Assembly (NCBI GenBank): GCA_020635035.1
Contig: JACKAO010000001.1
Coordinates: 434,001-498,000, forward strand
Direction: 5' to 3'
Origin: Calditrichia bacterium
Lineage (GTDB): Bacteria; Calditrichota; Calditrichia; Calditrichales; J004
Length of the DNA stretch: 64,000 bases
Shown here one piece after another: positions 60,681 through 64,000 of this stretch (position 1 is its first letter; each line of letters opens with the position of its first letter). The translations under genes and the position numbers were made by a program. The notes below the pieces were generated by a model. The model saw only the letters and a program-made list of their open reading frames with translations. It was not told the origin of the DNA and ran no database searches.

Positions 60681-63600
60681 TTAGAATGAAAAAGAATGTC
60701 TTAGACGTATTTTAAAATCTTCAAGGTATTGTTTTTGGTTTTCAAAGTTATAATAACCAAGAAGTTCCCTGTCCCACTCAAATTCAAGGAGAATATTCTG
60801 GAAAAATCTGTACTCTAGTCCCAGCGAGTGGTTAAAATCATACCCTGTTTCAGTATTTTCATATACCGAAACCAATTGTCCGGTATATGTTAGATAAAGA
60901 TCTTCACTAATATATTTGCCAATAGTTACTTCTGAGCTTGACATTAAAAACAGATAAGGTACATCTGTCGAAAGTGGATTAATAAATGGATTAACATCCT
61001 GGTTATTTATCTGCTTCCCTAAACTGGAATAAAACAAATTTCTTGCAATGCTTGAGTTGAACCGCACAAGATCCATACCCAAACCGCGTTCCAAGGCCCT
61101 TTCAATTGGCCTGAGAAGCGGACGTATCAGATATTTATCAGTTAAGGCACCGCCCACATTCGTTGCTTTTTCTTTAAAATTTTCAACGGAATAACCAAGA
61201 TATGCTAAAACCTGTTCCTGTGTTTCACCAATCGTTGGATCAGCGGAGACCAGTTTAAACTTGAAATCTTCCCAGCTGCCTGATTGTCTGATCTGGCCAG
61301 TTTCCTGATCGATAGCATACAATTGCAGATAAATTGTTTTTGGAACGGCGCCAACACTATCACGAATAGTTGTCCAGGCGCGGCCGGATACATCCGGATA
61401 ATCTTTATGTTTAGAAAATTCCAGTGCAAACCGGTCTACCTTAAAATTCTGATCGAGATATTCAAGTTGACCGCGTGTTGATTCAAGACTGCCGATCGGT
61501 TTAAAAGTTCCTTTATCGATGATCCCTGCAAAGCTTAAACCCTGGCTATTTTCATCAACTGTAATCTCTGCATGAACATTGTCAATATAAGCCGGAAGAT
61601 CTCTTATATAAAGCACATCTTCTCCCGCTTTTAATGTAACATCCCATTCCATATTTGTTAAAAACTGCACAGCTGTAGATGGTTTTTCCGAAGGATTGTT
61701 ACTTACAAGAAACGGATATGTGATTGTTGCATCATTTAAAGTAATTAATCCATAAGCAAGGGGATGTTTTAAAGGTCCGGCAAGGTAAAATGTTTCATTT
61801 TTAGCTTTCCCTGATAAATGAATTCGTCCCAGATCTTCATCCTGCATAAGTCCGGGGATATTCAGGAAAACCCCATCACCACTGGTTTCCATTGCAAGAA
61901 TTCCAAAATCAAGATCGAGCCCTTTAAAATCCCAGTGCTCCAGTTTTTTTCCGGATGTAGTTTTTACATTCCGCACCGTTTGAATCTTAAGAAAATCATC
62001 ATCAACATTAGCTGTAAGATTATTAATATTAAAGCGCTTAGTGCCTTCTTTTAATGACATATTAGCACTTATATTGCTTATATGCTTTGCAACATCTTTC
62101 ATCCAGAGTTCACCCCGTTCCAGCTTAATCTCCGCGGCAACCAGCTTTATTTCATCTGTCGTACCTTTAAATTTCAGGGCGATATCCGCCAATGATGCAC
62201 CATCGCGAAAAAACGGTTCCCAATGTGGAATCAGTCCCAGAATATCGCCATCAAAATTTACGGCTAAGTCTACTTCTTTACGACTGTTTAAAGGGAAGCT
62301 GCCAATACTGTATAAATGATAATGGCCTTTTCTCCCTATAAAAAAACGCTGAAGTTCTATTTCGTGGTTTTTATAGTCAAATAAATCTTTGTCTTCGGTT
62401 GGAATATCCACAAGTGAAACTTCAATGTTATCGAATTCAATACCATCCAAACGGCCATTATGAATTTTCAGATCAGCTTCCAGATGTGGGCGGTCCGTGG
62501 TTCCTTTTATCTGAAGATTATAACCTGCAATCCCTGTTAATAAATTATTATCATTATCAAATGTTTTTAATAAAGTAGGCACATCAAGCTCATCTCCACT
62601 CAAAGATCCCATTATTTGATTACTAAGCAGGCCCCATTCCAGAGAACCGGAAAGAATTTTATAATTGTTATGAAAAATACGGATAGTATCTGCAAGGACT
62701 TTTGTTCTGTCGATCGTACAATGCAAACGCGGCTGATAGTAACCGACTTCATTTAAAACAAATTTTTCACCTGAAAGTGCCACATCAACTTTTGGATCTT
62801 TTATAGTACCGGATATTTTTAGCGATCCGTTTATTTCTCCCTGTTTACGATAATCATCAGCAATATATTTATCTGAAAAGGCTTCAAAAACTTTGAAATT
62901 AGTTATATCAATATTGCCCTGAAGCTCTTCTTCACTTTTAAGATTTATAAAAAAACGTCCTTCAATACCTTCATCGAAAGCAAAATAACTACCAAGAAAG
63001 CGATCATCGAAATCCGCTTCATATTTACCATTCAGATTTTTAAAAAATATACTACCGTTTACCTTTTTATGCTTTTCCAGTATATCCTTTAAATTTGTTG
63101 TTAACTGAAAAACGGTGTCTGCAGATGTTTTGTCAAAAGCCAGGACTCTTCCCTGCAAATTGTCAAAAGTTCCTGTTAACTTTGCTTCTGTTTTTATAGA
63201 ATTAAAAATAGATGTTAGTATTTTATCAGAAGAGAGTACAGAAAAGGGAAAGTTTGTGACAGTCGCATATTCAATATTTGGCGAGATTAAATAATTATTT
63301 ACTTTAAATTTCCCATTGAATCCCTTCGTATCAGGACTGCTGATATCCAGCCAGACTGATTTTTGGTCAGCCCTGAGATTTCCATCTAAGGTTAATAGCG
63401 TGTCAAATCCTGTGATATGATATTTGATTTTTCCGCTGGAAGTTTTGGTTCGCGTATTCAAATCCAGGCTGGCATTGATAATATGTTTTACATTGCTTAT
63501 GTGGTCAAATAAAACATGTTCTGCTGACAGATAGTCAGCTTTAAAATTAAGACGAATATTACTCTGATCTATATTATAACTTCCTGATGCCGCGATCTGA

Positions 63601-64000
63601 AAGCTATCCTTTTCTGCTGAAAGTGCACTTATATCCAGCTTTGAATTTCTATAAGTGAACTGTGCGAAGAATCTGTCAAAATCACTGTGATAAAAGGAAA
63701 AATCTCTCGAAGAAAGCGAGCCTTCAAGTTTTATGTCTTTTAAATCTGTGGAAAATTTAAATTCAGCTTCCAGGTGACTTCCATTGAATAGTTCAACCGG
63801 CAATATTTCTTCAAAACTGGCCATAACAAGACTTTTGGTTGTTGCACTTCCTGTAAAGACAGGATTAAAAATAGTTTTAGATTTACCTTTGAACTGAATA
63901 GTATTGCCAAGATAATCAAGCGTTGAGTTATCGATAGTAATTGCGTTGTCTTCAACATCTAAATTAATGTTCAGATTATTAAAGATATTGTTTTTATAAG
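60681..64000 (-). CDS. tamB: TamB-like translocation/assembly protein (partial at window end)
   Basis: The frame is open from the stop at 60681 to the last base of the window, so at least 1106 residues are visible and the N-terminus is missing; the ATG at 63824 is internal. Repeating beta strands fill most of the protein (for example LDLNTRTKTSSGKIKYHITG and LKISGTIKDPKVDVALSGEK). The C-terminal DUF490/TamB domain is clear, with VKLVSADPTIGETQEQVLAYLG and SLGKQINNQDVNPFINPLS-type stretches and an ending RLRHSFSF. TamB-like proteins form a hydrophobic groove for lipid or protein transfer between membranes. Directly upstream of bamA, it likely works with the Bam machine. Confidence 0.88.
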   Translation of the reverse strand, partial: YKNNIFNNLNINLDVEDNAITIDNSTLDYLGNTIQFKGKSKTIFNPVFTGSATTKSLVMASFEEILPVELFNGSHLEAEFKFSTDLKDIKLEGSLSSRDFSFYHSDFDRFFAQFTYRNSKLDISALSAEKDSFQIAASGSYNIDQSNIRLNFKADYLSAEHVLFDHISNVKHIINASLDLNTRTKTSSGKIKYHITGFDTLLTLDGNLRADQKSVWLDISSPDTKGFNGKFKVNNYLISPNIEYATVTNFPFSVLSSDKILTSIFNSIKTEAKLTGTFDNLQGRVLAFDKTSADTVFQLTTNLKDILEKHKKVNGSIFFKNLNGKYEADFDDRFLGSYFAFDEGIEGRFFINLKSEEELQGNIDITNFKVFEAFSDKYIADDYRKQGEINGSLKISGTIKDPKVDVALSGEKFVLNEVGYYQPRLHCTIDRTKVLADTIRIFHNNYKILSGSLEWGLLSNQIMGSLSGDELDVPTLLKTFDNDNNLLTGIAGYNLQIKGTTDRPHLEADLKIHNGRLDGIEFDNIEVSLVDIPTEDKDLFDYKNHEIELQRFFIGRKGHYHLYSIGSFPLNSRKEVDLAVNFDGDILGLIPHWEPFFRDGASLADIALKFKGTTDEIKLVAAEIKLERGELWMKDVAKHISNISANMSLKEGTKRFNINNLTANVDDDFLKIQTVRNVKTTSGKKLEHWDFKGLDLDFGILAMETSGDGVFLNIPGLMQDEDLGRIHLSGKAKNETFYLAGPLKHPLAYGLITLNDATITYPFLVSNNPSEKPSTAVQFLTNMEWDVTLKAGEDVLYIRDLPAYIDNVHAEITVDENSQGLSFAGIIDKGTFKPIGSLESTRGQLEYLDQNFKVDRFALEFSKHKDYPDVSGRAWTTIRDSVGAVPKTIYLQLYAIDQETGQIRQSGSWEDFKFKLVSADPTIGETQEQVLAYLGYSVENFKEKATNVGGALTDKYLIRPLLRPIERALERGLGMDLVRFNSSIARNLFYSSLGKQINNQDVNPFINPLSTDVPYLFLMSSSEVTIGKYISEDLYLTYTGQLVSVYENTETGYDFNHSLGLEYRFFQNILLEFEWDRELLGYYNFENQKQYLEDFKIRLRHSFSF

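Noticed and set aside
1..64000. Search by eye for tRNA, rRNA, transposase or phage genes
   Set aside because: No cloverleaf-like segment, ribosomal sequence, inverted-repeat-bounded transposase or integrase was seen; small RNAs without strong motifs cannot be excluded.

Overview
This window reads as a contiguous chromosomal segment of an AT-rich Gram-negative bacterium of the FCB superphylum (Bacteroidota/Ignavibacteriota/Calditrichota/Marinimicrobia range; the phylum is my inference). Supporting signs are an LpxC-FabZ fusion, a full lipid A/Kdo/Lpt gene set, a PorV-like barrel, a large secreted protein ending in a FlgD-like (type IX secretion type) domain, and a TonB-dependent receptor with a carboxypeptidase-regulatory N-terminus. 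Coding density is high and most genes lie on the minus strand in long operons. I saw no tRNA, rRNA, CRISPR array, insertion sequence or phage gene.

Layout. 1-3776 (+): end of a possible sugar kinase, a SpoIID/LytB protein without signal peptide, and an AmpG-like permease, probably a peptidoglycan recycling unit. 18054-3834 (-): a complete type IV pilus/type II secretion-like machine: PilB with a fused response-regulator receiver, PilD, PilC, three prepilins, a large PilX-like protein, a PilM-PilN fusion, PilO, PilP, PilQ, PilT and an invasin-like lipoprotein. 20972-18231 (-): mutL and miaA. 22620-21076: NhaD-type antiporter. 23129-22710: an ArsC/LMW-phosphatase homologue that lacks its catalytic Cys and Arg. 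26308-23222: a hybrid histidine kinase without its phosphoacceptor His. 26534-26974 (+): a small HicB-HicA-like fusion. 33921-26971 (-): Kdo synthesis and LPS export (kdsA, kdsC, three envelope proteins, kdsD, lptC, an lptA-like gene, lptB). 34105 (+): rsmE. 38869-34800 (-): pyrimidine operon pyrC, pyrEF, pyrB, pyrI. 40808-39018: a second sensor protein, with a HisKA histidine but no ATPase domain. 42219-40924: KamA-like radical SAM enzyme. 42458 (+): class I aldolase. 52187-43568 (-): TonB receptor, secreted FlgD-tailed protein, PorV-like barrel and a nucleotide-pyrophosphatase-like enzyme. 64000-52351 (-): tamB, bamA, skp, lpxD, lpxC-fabZ, lpxA, lipM-like ligase and a zinc-finger/deacetylase protein.

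The dominant theme is building the outer membrane and surface: lipid A and Kdo synthesis, LPS transport, barrel insertion, pili and protein secretion. The most unusual points are regulatory or degenerate proteins: the receiver domain on PilB, two complementary incomplete kinases (one with ATPase and no His, one with His and no ATPase), the dead LMW-phosphatase fold, the HicB-HicA-like fusion whose toxin half lacks the catalytic His, and a three-gene envelope cassette of unknown function inside the Kdo operon. A UMP synthase fusion with strikingly eukaryote-like decarboxylase motifs also stands out.
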